In this document: positions 45,226-53,897 of the stretch, one piece after another
Position numbering within the stretch: the stretch's first letter is position 1
How the letters are laid out: every line of letters starts with the position of its first letter
Assembly (NCBI GenBank): GCA_022226935.1
Contig: CP092081.1
Span: 1,247,760 to 1,311,759 of the forward strand
Source of the DNA: Nitrospira sp.
Lineage (GTDB): Bacteria; Nitrospirota; Nitrospiria; Nitrospirales; Nitrospiraceae
Length of the DNA stretch: 64,000 bases
Direction: 5' to 3'
Notes under the pieces: model-generated
What the model was told of the DNA's origin: nothing
What the model saw: only the letters and a program-made list of their open reading frames with translations
Database searches by the model: none
Translations under genes and position numbers: made by a program

Positions 45226-45660
45226 ATGAATGAACGCGGAGTCAGTCTTGTGGAACTGTGTACCGTGCTTGCCATCATGGCGATCGTCGTGGGAGTCAGC
45301 GTGCCGGGGTGGTCGGCACTTATCGCGAAACATCGTCAGCGGGCAGTGGTGACAGAGATTGCGTCTGAATTGCGCATGGCGCGGCAGTTGGCCATGGCGC
45401 GGCACGAACGCATTCGAGTCGTGGTGAATACAGCGCAATCGGAGCTACGCACTGAGTGCGTGGACTGTGAGACGGCTGTGCTGCGTCGTTATGAGTTTGC
45501 GCACACAGGCACGATTGTCGACTCGATGAGCACTAGGCCTGAGATCCTCTTCCAGTCCAGCGGCCGTTCCGCGACCGCAACGACCATGGTCCTGATTGAT
45601 TCCAAGCGCGTGACGCATCAGGTGACGGTGAGCATCACGGGGCGGGTGTCGATGTCATGA
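45226..45660 (+). CDS. Minor pilin, FimT/GspH-type, set A (144 aa)
   Basis: A type IV pilus minor pilin or pseudopilin. The class III signal is very short: MNERG, cut before V6, with the conserved Glu at +5 (E10) in VSLVELCTVLAIMAIVVG. A GspH/FimT-like domain follows (RQRAVVTEIASELRMARQLA and LRTECVDCETAVLRR, with a CxxC). Start ATG 45226 with AAAGGAG upstream. The stop overlaps the next ATG (ATGA). Confidence 0.88.
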   Translation: MNERGVSLVELCTVLAIMAIVVGVSVPGWSALIAKHRQRAVVTEIASELRMARQLAMARHERIRVVVNTAQSELRTECVDCETAVLRRYEFAHTGTIVDSMSTRPEILFQSSGRSATATTMVLIDSKRVTHQVTVSITGRVSMS

Positions 45661-46184
45661 AACGACCAGAGGGGAGACATGCGAAACGACAACCTCCGAC
45701 GACGAGTATGGCGGGGTTTACGCTGGTAGAAAGCATGGTTGCCTTGGTGGTCCTGTCGATAGGCATCCTCGGGACGATCGAAATGTGCGAGTGGGCGCAG
45801 CGTGGCCTTCAGCGCGGTGCGATGACGGCGACGGCCTTGGCTCTGGCTGAATCGTGCTTGGAGGCGAAGCGAAGTCTGCCGTGGGATCAATTGCTGGCAG
45901 ATGATCTCGATCAGAACGGGACGCTGGAGTCTCTCATGCACGACGACGGTCTGCTGGACGATGAGACAAACGGCGACGGTATCTTCACGGGCAGTCAGAC
46001 GCGGTCCAATATCAGACTGGTCTGGACGGTGGAACTCAACCGCGGAGGAGAGCCGGGGACTGCGAGCCTGGCGACGATAGAGGCGCGCGCGAGTTTCACC
46101 ACGCTCGGAGGTCACTCACGCGAAGTGCGCGTACGTACGATCCGGGCAAACCCACGCGCTAGCGGCTCGATGGCGTTGTCATGA
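45657..46184 (+). CDS. Minor pilin, PilV-type, set A (175 aa)
   Basis: A pilin-like protein cut after G20 and before F21 (MAGFTLVESMVALVVLSIGI) with Glu at +5 (E25). The soluble part includes DDLDQNGTLESLMHD and DDETNGDGIFTG, two Asp/Asn-Gly loops that resemble calcium-binding sites. PilV is assigned by order and by the SMVALVVLSIGILG helix. It overlaps both neighbours by 4 nt. Confidence 0.82.
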   Translation: MKRPEGRHAKRQPPTTSMAGFTLVESMVALVVLSIGILGTIEMCEWAQRGLQRGAMTATALALAESCLEAKRSLPWDQLLADDLDQNGTLESLMHDDGLLDDETNGDGIFTGSQTRSNIRLVWTVELNRGGEPGTASLATIEARASFTTLGGHSREVRVRTIRANPRASGSMALS

Positions 46185-46957
46185 CACACACAGGAATTTC
46201 TGCTTCCCAGCAGGCGAAGCCGATACGGTTGGAATGGCATCTCAATGCGAGAGGGGTCGGTCTCATCGAACTCCTCATCGCTCTGGCGATCAGCAGCGTG
46301 GCGATATCGGCGGCCATTCAAGCGTTTGCCGCATACGGCTTTCGCCTGAGTTCCCAGCACGCCAGCATGACGGCGAATCAAGAACTGCGGCTAGGGCTGG
46401 ATGTGTTGTGTAGCGAACTGCGGTTGGCCGGTGGCGGGTTATTGGGCGGAGACACTGTCTTTGTGAAGATGGAAGTGGATGATGTCGAATTCTTTGCCAA
46501 CTTGAGCGGATCGTCAACCATCCTGACGCAGATTGCGGAAGCCGGCCGGCAAGACCTGCTGGTAGAAGACGGCGCCGATTGGCCGAAAGGCAAGCAGGTG
46601 CTCCTGTGTACCGCGACGCATTGTGCCTGGAATCGCCTGGCTGCCGACGGCCGAAAGCAAACATTGACGCTCATGGCCCCGACTCTCGAACAGTATCAGC
46701 CGAAGACCGCCGTCGTTTTGCTGAATCGGGTGCGCTATTACGTGAAGCGCTCCGATGAGGGGACTCAGCGATTGATGCGTGAAGTGGACGGCGTGGCAAG
46801 TACGGTATTGAACGATGTGAGTGGAGTACAACTGCAGTATTTCAACAGAAACGGAGGCATGACCAATGATGCGCGTGATGTTGTGCGCGTTCGTGTGACG
46901 ATACAGGCGGGCCGCCAAGGATCGAAACTCTCGCGAGATATCGCGATCAGAATGTAA
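46181..46957 (+). CDS. Minor pilin, PilW-type, set A (258 aa)
   Basis: Processed after G25 before V26 (ARGVGLIELLIALAISS) with Glu at +5 (E30). The body contains LRLGLDVLCSELRLAGGGLLGG, typical of PilW, then VLLNRVRYYVKRSDEGTQRL and GVQLQYFNRNGGM. Its start overlaps the PilV stop (ATGA), and it is followed by the PilX-like gene after 22 nt. Confidence 0.85.
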   Translation: MTHTGISASQQAKPIRLEWHLNARGVGLIELLIALAISSVAISAAIQAFAAYGFRLSSQHASMTANQELRLGLDVLCSELRLAGGGLLGGDTVFVKMEVDDVEFFANLSGSSTILTQIAEAGRQDLLVEDGADWPKGKQVLLCTATHCAWNRLAADGRKQTLTLMAPTLEQYQPKTAVVLLNRVRYYVKRSDEGTQRLMREVDGVASTVLNDVSGVQLQYFNRNGGMTNDARDVVRVRVTIQAGRQGSKLSRDIAIRM

Positions 46958-46979
46958 TTAGCAAAGGGGATCAGGGAAT

Positions 46980-48467
46980 ATGAATAGGAGTGCAGAACGC
47001 TCAGCCACGACGAAGCAGCGGGATGAACGGGGAATGGCCTTGTTGGCGGTGTTGATGGTGGTGTTTCTCTTGACCCTCTTGGGGATGACGTCCATGCAGC
47101 TAGCGGGACAGGAGGTCGTCGGTGCCAGTGCATTGCAGGAAGAGCGGGTCGCGCATCACGCTGCAGAGGCGGCTATCGATGTCGTGATGGGGTGGTTTCA
47201 CGATCCCGCACTTCGCCCGCATGAAGTCGGGACGACCTGGTTTGCCAAACGATTAATCAATGCCCAGGGGGATCCTTCCTATGTCGACGCGCAAGGGCAT
47301 CCGCAATTCGTCGGGACGAGCGCGAATCCCGATATGGTTTTCGATGCAGCGAATCTCCAGCATGACAGATTGTTAAACGATCCTCAGACAGGCTGGTTCA
47401 AATCGCTCAAGGGGCTCTCAAGAATTCTCAAGTTACGAGTCTATGGGGCGGCGAGACCAGGTTTGCTCTGCACGGTAGAAGTGACGGCGGGGGCCGGCCG
47501 TGCCTCGCGTGTAACAAAGACGCTAAGCATGGAATTCGGAGCCTATGCGGTTCCCGCTCTGCATGCGCCGTTGCAAAGCGGCACTCTTGGAAGCGAGACA
47601 GGGCAATCCCGATCGGGTTCCATTTTCGCGCATTGGGGGGAAATGGTGGTCCGTGGTCGCGCCTATTTTCCCCGGCCGGAAGACGTTCCGATCAAGAGTG
47701 GAATGGCTTCGGTGAGCGGACAACCCTATGACGAAATGAGTCATCGCGAGGATCGATGGTTGACGATCCGGCTGGGGGGCGATGCCTTTTTTGCCCAGCT
47801 TCCGGTCGAAGCCTGGTCAGGTGTGCCATTGAATGTTCATGCTCACCAGGAGCCGGTCCCCGGCATCAAGGTGGATCAGTGGGACTACACGACCTTGAAG
47901 CGAATGGCGATGCAGTTCGGCCAAGTGTATGGGATCGATCGGGACGGGTTGTTGTATGCGGGTGGCGTGATTCAACCCGGTTTGGGGCGTCCTGCCTCCG
48001 AGGTGTTTGCCTCTAAGGGACCGGGCGATCATCGGGGGCTCGTGTTTGTGGATACGCTGGATGGGATGCCGCCTCGCCTCGATAACTTGGGTTCGATCGT
48101 GCTGGATCAGGACTACGCCGAAGGCATCTTTATTGTGAACGCGCATGTTCTTTGGAAGGCAGGAAGCACTGGACGAGCCGTGCCGGCGTTGAGTCCGCCC
48201 CCTGAAGGTCAGCAGTCGCTTGGAACACGGATACCGGTGCAACTGTCCGGCATTCACCTTCAGGGGGTCTTGTACGCCGCAGGTGATGTTCGGGTTGCCG
48301 GCTATCTCAAAGTCTACGGCGGGGTGGTTGCACAAGGCGCGATTATGGAAGGTGCCAACGGATCGGGCTCATTAGAGGTGTGGTACAACCACGATCTTCG
48401 CGAAGGACTTGTGCAGGGTCTGCCGGTGGTGTTCGTCGCGCCGGGCAGTTGGCAGACCAAAATGTGA
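46980..48467 (+). CDS. Very large PilX-like minor pilin, set A (495 aa)
   Basis: Starts with a PilX-type helix (ERGMALLAVLMVVFLLTLLG, cut after G18) that has no Glu at +5, as in tip pseudopilins. The usual PilX is 150-220 aa, but here about 420 residues of extracellular domain follow, including HHAAEAAIDVVMGWFHDP and a Gly/Val-rich C-terminal part (GVLYAAGDVRVAGYL) that looks like a beta-helix. The role is probably at the pilus or pseudopilus tip. The first ATG follows GGGGATCAGGGA, a weak site. Confidence 0.8.
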   Translation: MNRSAERSATTKQRDERGMALLAVLMVVFLLTLLGMTSMQLAGQEVVGASALQEERVAHHAAEAAIDVVMGWFHDPALRPHEVGTTWFAKRLINAQGDPSYVDAQGHPQFVGTSANPDMVFDAANLQHDRLLNDPQTGWFKSLKGLSRILKLRVYGAARPGLLCTVEVTAGAGRASRVTKTLSMEFGAYAVPALHAPLQSGTLGSETGQSRSGSIFAHWGEMVVRGRAYFPRPEDVPIKSGMASVSGQPYDEMSHREDRWLTIRLGGDAFFAQLPVEAWSGVPLNVHAHQEPVPGIKVDQWDYTTLKRMAMQFGQVYGIDRDGLLYAGGVIQPGLGRPASEVFASKGPGDHRGLVFVDTLDGMPPRLDNLGSIVLDQDYAEGIFIVNAHVLWKAGSTGRAVPALSPPPEGQQSLGTRIPVQLSGIHLQGVLYAAGDVRVAGYLKVYGGVVAQGAIMEGANGSGSLEVWYNHDLREGLVQGLPVVFVAPGSWQTKM

Positions 48468-48489
48468 GGCGACAAAGGCATCATTGACA

Positions 48490-48519
48490 TTGGGCAATCA
48501 ATTCGCCGTCAACTATAGT
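48490..48519 (+). promoter_or_regulatory. Possible promoter of the assembly ATPase gene
   Basis: TTGGGC (48490-48495), an 18-nt spacer and TATAGT (48514-48519). It lies just before ATG 48538, whose upstream AGAAAGGA is a fair ribosome site. Weak evidence. Confidence 0.3.
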
Positions 48520-48537
48520 GAGAAAGGAACAGAGGCT

Positions 48538-50337
48538 ATGATCCGTGCAATGTCACCTGCGTTATTGTCAAGCGGGCCACCATCTGAGAAAACACGCTCA
48601 CCCAGAATGCGTCCGTCCGGCCTCTATGAGCCACTCGTTCGCCAGGGATTTCTCCGGCAGGAAGAACTGACGATCGCCCTCTCGGAAGCGTTGCGAAAGC
48701 GGCTTGACGCGGCCACGCTGCTCATGGACCGCTATAGAATTCCAAAACCGGCGATCGGTGCAGCCCTGGCGGAATTCTACGAGTGCCAGTTTCTCGCCTA
48801 TGATGAGCAGACCATCGTGGAGCCGGAATTGCTGAAGAATCTCAGCATCGACTACCTGCGAACGAATCATTGGGTCCCTCTCAGGCGGCAGGGGCAAGGG
48901 GTGGAGGTTTTGATTGACGATCCACATAACCCTGACAAACTTCTCGATGTGCGGCGGGCTTTCCCTGGTCAAACAGTCTTCTATCACGTTGGTTTGCGGG
49001 CAGATATCGCGCGAGTGTTGAGCGACGTCTGCGGGCGGGAGGTCGGTGATCCCATCACGGATATTCTGGGCGAGCTGGTCAGTGAAGCGCAGTTGGAAGA
49101 ACAGCAAAATGCCACCATTGCCGCCATCACCGAAAACGATTCGGCCATCGTCCGTCTCGCCAACCAGATCATCGCAGAGGCCTATCGGCGAGGCGCGTCG
49201 GATATTCATATCGAGCCGTATGCCGACCGCAAAGAAACGGCCGTGCGTTTTCGGGTCGATGGGACCTGTTTTACCTATATGAAAATTCCCGCCGCCTATC
49301 GTCGGGCCATTGTGTCGCGCGTGAAAATCATGGCCAGCCTCGACATTGCGGAACGGCGAAAACCTCAAGATGGAAAGATTCGATTCAAATTGAGCACAGG
49401 GCAGGAGATTGAATTACGTGTTGCGACACTCCCCACTGCAGGATTTAACGAGGATGTGGTGATTCGGCTCTTAAGTGCCAACGGGCCTCGGCGTCTCGAG
49501 GAACTGGAGTTCAGTCGCGAGACTCGTCGATTGGTTGGCACCTTGGCTGAGAAGCCGCATGGCATTGTGCTGTGTGCAGGACCGACGGGATCGGGGAAGA
49601 CCACGACGTTGCATGCCATTTTGGCTTCCATCAACACGGACGAACGAAAAATCTGGACGGCGGAAGACCCGATCGAAATCACCCAGGACGGCTTGCGGCA
49701 GGTGCAGGTCCATCCGAAGATCGGCCTGACCTTTGCCACCACCATGAGGGCGTTTCTGCGAGCGGATCCGGATGTGATCATGATCGGCGAAATGCGCGAC
49801 AAGGAAACGGCGGATATTGCCATTGAAGCCTCTTTGACGGGCCATCTGGTGTTCAGCACCATCCATACGAATAGTGCCGTGGAAACGGTCGTGCGGTTGC
49901 TCGATATGGGTTGTGATCCATTCAATTTTTCCGACGCCATGTTGGGTGTACTTGCCATGCGGTTGTGTAAGCGTATTTGCTCCCATTGCCGAGAAGCCTA
50001 TGAGCCCACTCGCGACGAATGTGAGGAACTGATACAGGCATTTGGAGTTGGAGAGTGGGAGCGCGCCCACCTCGGCGGGCATAGGCCGCTCACACTGTAT
50101 CGTGGGCGTGGATGTGAGGCGTGCAATCACATCGGCTATCGCGGGCGGGTACCCATTCATGAACTTATGGTGGTTTCTGATCACATGAAGGCACTCATTC
50201 AAACACGGACCCGCACCGGCGAATTGTTAGCCCTTGCCAAGAGCGAGGGCATGAAGACATTACTTCAGGACGGCATCGAGAAAGTCCTTCAAGGGCTCAC
50301 TACGTATAAACAGGTGCGAGCGGTGGCTATCAAATAG
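48538..50337 (+). CDS. Type IV pilus/type II secretion assembly ATPase (599 aa)
   Basis: A GspE/PilB-type hexameric ATPase that drives pilin or pseudopilin assembly. An N-terminal T2SSE_N/MshEN-like domain lies at about 20-170, but its c-di-GMP-binding pattern looks incomplete. Walker A is GPTGSGKTTTL near residue 347; the Walker B region is DPDVIMIGEMRD, followed by HLVFSTIHTNSAVETVVRLL. A zinc-type module has CKRICSHC near 478 and CEACNHIGYRGR near 527. ATG 48538 is chosen over the long upstream frame because of the domain limit and GAAAGGA upstream. Confidence 0.92.
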   Translation: MIRAMSPALLSSGPPSEKTRSPRMRPSGLYEPLVRQGFLRQEELTIALSEALRKRLDAATLLMDRYRIPKPAIGAALAEFYECQFLAYDEQTIVEPELLKNLSIDYLRTNHWVPLRRQGQGVEVLIDDPHNPDKLLDVRRAFPGQTVFYHVGLRADIARVLSDVCGREVGDPITDILGELVSEAQLEEQQNATIAAITENDSAIVRLANQIIAEAYRRGASDIHIEPYADRKETAVRFRVDGTCFTYMKIPAAYRRAIVSRVKIMASLDIAERRKPQDGKIRFKLSTGQEIELRVATLPTAGFNEDVVIRLLSANGPRRLEELEFSRETRRLVGTLAEKPHGIVLCAGPTGSGKTTTLHAILASINTDERKIWTAEDPIEITQDGLRQVQVHPKIGLTFATTMRAFLRADPDVIMIGEMRDKETADIAIEASLTGHLVFSTIHTNSAVETVVRLLDMGCDPFNFSDAMLGVLAMRLCKRICSHCREAYEPTRDECEELIQAFGVGEWERAHLGGHRPLTLYRGRGCEACNHIGYRGRVPIHELMVVSDHMKALIQTRTRTGELLALAKSEGMKTLLQDGIEKVLQGLTTYKQVRAVAIK

Positions 50338-50637
50338 CCGTGTTTCTGGTCGTATTCAACGACACGTTGCCTACCGTTAGACGTCGTTGTTCCCCGGCAA
50401 CTATGTAGGTTTATCTCACCAAGACTGTGCCGGGCCTGCATTGTGCCGGGGCATCCGTTGCTTCATCTGCTCGCCAGGCTCAAAGGGACTCCCTCCGCAC
50501 CGCTCCCGCTTGGAATTCTGGCTCTCTCCCAGGAACAGGACCGCAAACATCTCGACAAAAATTGTCATCTGCTAGACCACCGAACGCTCGGAATTGTACG
50601 CCTGGTTCCATGAACGAGACAGATATATCAAAGGGTT
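50338..50637 (+). other. 300-nt gap between the ATPase and the second minor-pilin set
   Basis: No gene is supported. Short inverted repeats are present: CAACGAC (50357-50363) with GTCGTTG (50383-50389), and the segment TGTGCCGGG occurs twice about 16 nt apart near 50425-50450. They may be a termination or regulatory structure. No riboswitch consensus was found. Confidence 0.4.
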
Positions 50638-51171
50638 GTGCGGCAGTATGCCTGTGGCGTCATCGGCATGGCACTTGCTCATCTGCCTGTCGCTATGTGT
50701 AGCCGTCGCTATCAATCCCGAACTGCCGTTGCCCGTTCCCAGGCAGGGTTTACGCTCATTGAGGTGATGATCGCGGTGGCGATCGTGGGCATTCTTGCCA
50801 TGGTGGCCGTACCAAATTATCTCCAATGGAATGCGCGATATCAGTTGAAGCAGGGCGCCACCGAGCTTGCCGGAAGTCTCACTCTGGCCAGAATGGCGGC
50901 GATGAACCGCAATCTTGCCGTAACTGTGACGCTGGCGCTTGTCTCCGGAAGAGTAAATGTCGATTTCGGGGGTGCGCTCGCTCCCATCGTGTTACCACAA
51001 GCAATTGTTGGATTTACCGGTGGACCAACAGTGCAATTCACTCGACAAGGGTTGAGCGGATCTACCGTGAATGTGCCGCTGACCCTGGTGTCTCAGCAGG
51101 GAACTGTCTACTCAGTGGTCGTTACCCCATCAGGGAAAGTGAACTGGTGCGCTCACGCAACATGCCCATAG
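50638..51171 (+). CDS. Minor pilin, FimU/GspH-type, set B (177 aa or less)
   Basis: A pilin-like protein whose processing site is QAG-FTLIEVMIAVAIVGILAM (G37 in the longest form, Glu at +5). From GTG 50638 the leader would be 37 residues; ATG 50695 would give a more usual 18-residue leader. The body includes RYQLKQGATELAGSLTLARMA and a GspH-type core, and ends CAHATCP, with two cysteines. It opens the second minor-pilin set, in the order known from Pseudomonas (fimU-pilV-pilW-pilX-pilY1). Confidence 0.85.
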   Translation: MRQYACGVIGMALAHLPVAMCSRRYQSRTAVARSQAGFTLIEVMIAVAIVGILAMVAVPNYLQWNARYQLKQGATELAGSLTLARMAAMNRNLAVTVTLALVSGRVNVDFGGALAPIVLPQAIVGFTGGPTVQFTRQGLSGSTVNVPLTLVSQQGTVYSVVVTPSGKVNWCAHATCP

Positions 51172-51178
51172 AGGCTGA

Positions 51179-51703
51179 ATGAAACAAACGATAGAGCACA
51201 AAACTTCGTCAAGAATGGTCGCGCGCCGTCAGCGAGGGTTCACCTTGTTGGAAGCGATGGTCGCAGCCGGCGTGCTTTCAGTCGGGCTATTGGGCCTGGC
51301 GGGATTGTCCGGAATGTCGCTGGGAAAAAATGTTGATGCCAACGATATGGCGCGCGTCACCAATGTCGCTGCCGATATGGCCGAGCGCATTCAGAATAAT
51401 CGGCAACGTGTTTTGGATTATCACAACACCGCGACGAACGCCGCCTGTCCACAGAGCGTCAGCACTCAGCGTATGGCCTGGGGCGACTGCACGCAATGGA
51501 CAACCTTGGTGGCTAACTCTGGTCTCTTGGGGGCTGTTGGCACCGTAACAGCCACACGCCTTGATCCGGATCCCACGGCGAATCCGGTAACCATGAATCG
51601 TTTCCTCGTCACGGTGACCGTCAACTGGCAAACCAGACAGACAGATGTGAGCACGGCTCGGACCAAGACCGCGGTATTTACGACGGTGGTCGCGCCGGAA
51701 TAG
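51179..51703 (+). CDS. pilV: Minor pilin, PilV-type, set B (174 aa)
   Basis: Processed after G20 (RQRGFTLLEAMVAAGVLSVG, Glu at +5). The body has the PilV pattern (DMARVTNVAADMAERIQNNR, then WGDCTQW and a C-terminal VTVNWQTRQ). It begins 7 nt after the FimU-like stop. Distinct from PilV of set A in sequence and lacking its Asp-rich loops. Confidence 0.88.
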   Translation: MKQTIEHKTSSRMVARRQRGFTLLEAMVAAGVLSVGLLGLAGLSGMSLGKNVDANDMARVTNVAADMAERIQNNRQRVLDYHNTATNAACPQSVSTQRMAWGDCTQWTTLVANSGLLGAVGTVTATRLDPDPTANPVTMNRFLVTVTVNWQTRQTDVSTARTKTAVFTTVVAPE

Positions 51704-51717
51704 GCGCAGCCTGGAGC

Positions 51718-52827
51718 ATGACTATGCGGAGATTCGACCTAAACCAGCAGGGTTTCACTCTCGTGGAATTGATGGCGGCCGTCTTGATCACCGTCGTGAT
51801 TGTGGCCGCTACTATGACCACGGTCGCCACCTCGAATCGTGCCAATGTGGTCAATACGCAAGTCGCGGATACCCAGCAAAATGTCCGATTGGCAACTGAT
51901 CTGCTTAGCCGGGACATCAAGCTTGCCGGCTTCAACTACAACGCGACCGATCCGGCGACAGCCCCGGTGGGTAACTGCAATGCCACCATCGGCGCTGTCA
52001 CGAAGCCGGTCGGATTGCTCCCGCAGGATCAATCGCCGAATGCCGCGGATACCGGGCCCGATGGCGTTTCCATGGTGCTGCCGATCATGAATACGACGGG
52101 ATGGACGCTGACGGCGGCGGCGGGCGGAACTGCTAATGCGGTGACATTTGACAATTCGATCAGTCTCTCAGGCACCGCCATAACCGAAATGCTTGCTCAG
52201 GGGCTTGCTGTCGATTCCACCATTTCGATCGGAGGGGCAGTCTCAAAAACCGTCAAGGCCATCGGTGCAACCTCTATCGGCTTTGGCGCCGGGAATTATG
52301 TGAGCGGTCAATTTCCTATCGGTACGCCTGTGTATCTGATGCAGTGTGTGCGATACCAAATCATTGCCAATACGCCGGCTACCTGCGGGAGCAATGCGCC
52401 GTGCCTGGTCCGAGACAATGTGCCGCTCGTCGATGGCGTCGAAGATCTCCAAATCACGTATGCCTGCGACGGGTGCAACCAGGTGGCGCCTAACCCACTC
52501 TATGCTGACGGGATCATCGATGATCAAGACGGGACTTCCTCCGGTGGATTCCCGACCTTTTCTCAGGGCGATTTTGTTTCCAACGGGTCGTGGGCGATTA
52601 CGCCGAGGACCCCGGACAAGATCAGGATGGCACAAGTGAGCGTGGTGGTCAGGCCAACGAAAGCGGATGACGGATTAGATGAGAAGGGAACCAAAGGTGT
52701 CAACACGACAGGGCCTGTGATCGTCGGCGATCACAATCCTTCGGCAGACGCCGGCTATGACGCCACCACTTATCAGCAGCAACGAAGGCGGGTGCTGGTC
52801 CGCACAATCCAGCCGAGAAACCTGTAG
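51718..52827 (+). CDS. pilW: Minor pilin, PilW-type, set B (369 aa)
   Basis: Processed after G12 (QQGFTLVELMAAVLITVVIV, Glu at +5). The body carries VADTQQNVRLATDLLSRDIK, LAGFNYN and later a cysteine-containing region (LVRDNVPLVDGVEDLQITYA, then CDGCNQV), all typical of PilW. The start follows CTGGAG and overlaps nothing. At 369 aa it is longer than PilW of set A. Confidence 0.9.
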   Translation: MTMRRFDLNQQGFTLVELMAAVLITVVIVAATMTTVATSNRANVVNTQVADTQQNVRLATDLLSRDIKLAGFNYNATDPATAPVGNCNATIGAVTKPVGLLPQDQSPNAADTGPDGVSMVLPIMNTTGWTLTAAAGGTANAVTFDNSISLSGTAITEMLAQGLAVDSTISIGGAVSKTVKAIGATSIGFGAGNYVSGQFPIGTPVYLMQCVRYQIIANTPATCGSNAPCLVRDNVPLVDGVEDLQITYACDGCNQVAPNPLYADGIIDDQDGTSSGGFPTFSQGDFVSNGSWAITPRTPDKIRMAQVSVVVRPTKADDGLDEKGTKGVNTTGPVIVGDHNPSADAGYDATTYQQQRRRVLVRTIQPRNL

Positions 52828-52841
52828 CGAGAGATGCCGCA

Positions 52842-53477
52842 ATGAATCTACGACAGGCACGATCTGCTGCGACAGCAGTGTATGTGGAGGAAGGACGACG
52901 AAATCAGCGAGGCATAGCCTTGCTGACCGTGATGCTGATGTTGCTGATTCTTTCCATTCTCGGCATCGCTTCCATTACCGTGACAAGCATGGAAAACCGT
53001 ATGGCGGGATTTTTTCGCACCACCGAAGCCGTGGTAGCAGCCGCGGATTCGTGTGAAGGGCTGGCGGCCAACATCATCCAGCAGACGCTGTCACCTCCGG
53101 GAGTTTTGCCGGCCACATTCATCGCGCCGGCAGGGCCGGTTCCCGCAGCCAACTCAACGATTCTCTGGCAAGAGATCTACGGTTCTTCTCCTCTGCCCTC
53201 TCCTGCTCCTACCGGCACATTGGCTGAGAATTATGCCGATTCTGCAGCGACAGATCCCAATTTTGTCATGACGAATGTGCCTGGCTTTACCGTCAATGGT
53301 GACATCGACCGCCTCTATGCACATTCGAAGTCCGGTCAGGGCACAGGGGTAACGGCGACCGAGGTGGTCTACCGGATCACCTGCACGGCAACCAATGCCG
53401 CAACTGGCTCAAGCAGTACGGTGACTTCGGTCTATGGCTGTTTGGAGGGTGATACATGCGTGAAGAAAATCAGCTAA
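52842..53477 (+). CDS. pilX: Minor pilin, PilX-type, set B (211 aa)
   Basis: Cut after G24 (NQRGIALLTVMLMLLILSIL) with no Glu at +5, followed by ENRMAGFFRTTEAVVAAADS, the usual PilX core. The C-terminal part has VVYRITCTATNAATGSSSTV and VYGCLEGDTC. It is of normal PilX length, in contrast with the 495-aa member of set A. It overlaps the next gene by 22 nt. Confidence 0.85.
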   Translation: MNLRQARSAATAVYVEEGRRNQRGIALLTVMLMLLILSILGIASITVTSMENRMAGFFRTTEAVVAAADSCEGLAANIIQQTLSPPGVLPATFIAPAGPVPAANSTILWQEIYGSSPLPSPAPTGTLAENYADSAATDPNFVMTNVPGFTVNGDIDRLYAHSKSGQGTGVTATEVVYRITCTATNAATGSSSTVTSVYGCLEGDTCVKKIS

Positions 53478-53821
53478 GAGATAGTCTGGCGATGAGAAGC
53501 GCGCGCCTTTTTATGATGATTGGTGCGCTGACATGGGTACAGATAGGATTGGGCGGATTGCCCAGTGTCTGTGCAGAATCTGAACAAACACAGGAAGCGG
53601 CGCTGTTCTCGACCGTGGGGTTTCAGTCCGGTGTGGTCGACGAAGTGCAGGGTTCGACTATTCGCATCGACGGACGGAGCTACGTGTTAAAGGCGGCAGT
53701 CGTAGTGATGACTCACAAAGGTGAGCCGCTGGACCTCGAGCGAATCATTCCAACCTCGCGAATCAAGTTTCATCTCAAGGAAGGCCACATCGATAAGATG
53801 GTGGTCACGTTGCCGCAATAA
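53456..53821 (+). CDS. PilY2-like small secreted protein (121 aa)
   Basis: A signal-like hydrophobic segment at about residues 17-40 (LFMMIGALTWVQIGLGGLPS) precedes a small beta domain: GVVDEVQGSTIRIDGRSYVL, KAAVVVMTHKGEPLDLERI and RIKFHLKEGHIDKMVVTLPQ. This resembles the single domain of PilY2, though in Pseudomonas PilY2 follows PilY1 while here it precedes it. GGAGGG lies just before the ATG. The assignment is tentative. Confidence 0.68.
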   Translation: MREENQLRDSLAMRSARLFMMIGALTWVQIGLGGLPSVCAESEQTQEAALFSTVGFQSGVVDEVQGSTIRIDGRSYVLKAAVVVMTHKGEPLDLERIIPTSRIKFHLKEGHIDKMVVTLPQ

Positions 53822-53897
53822 CACATGAAGATCTTGTCTCAACTCGTAGCCGAGATTGAACGGCTGTTGTCCTGCTTGAGATGAGGAGGAAGAACGC

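Noticed and set aside
50387-50702. Two overlapping short plus-strand open frames before the second pilin set
   Set aside because: Low-complexity Ser/Arg-rich composition, no ribosome site and they overlap the FimU-like gene.
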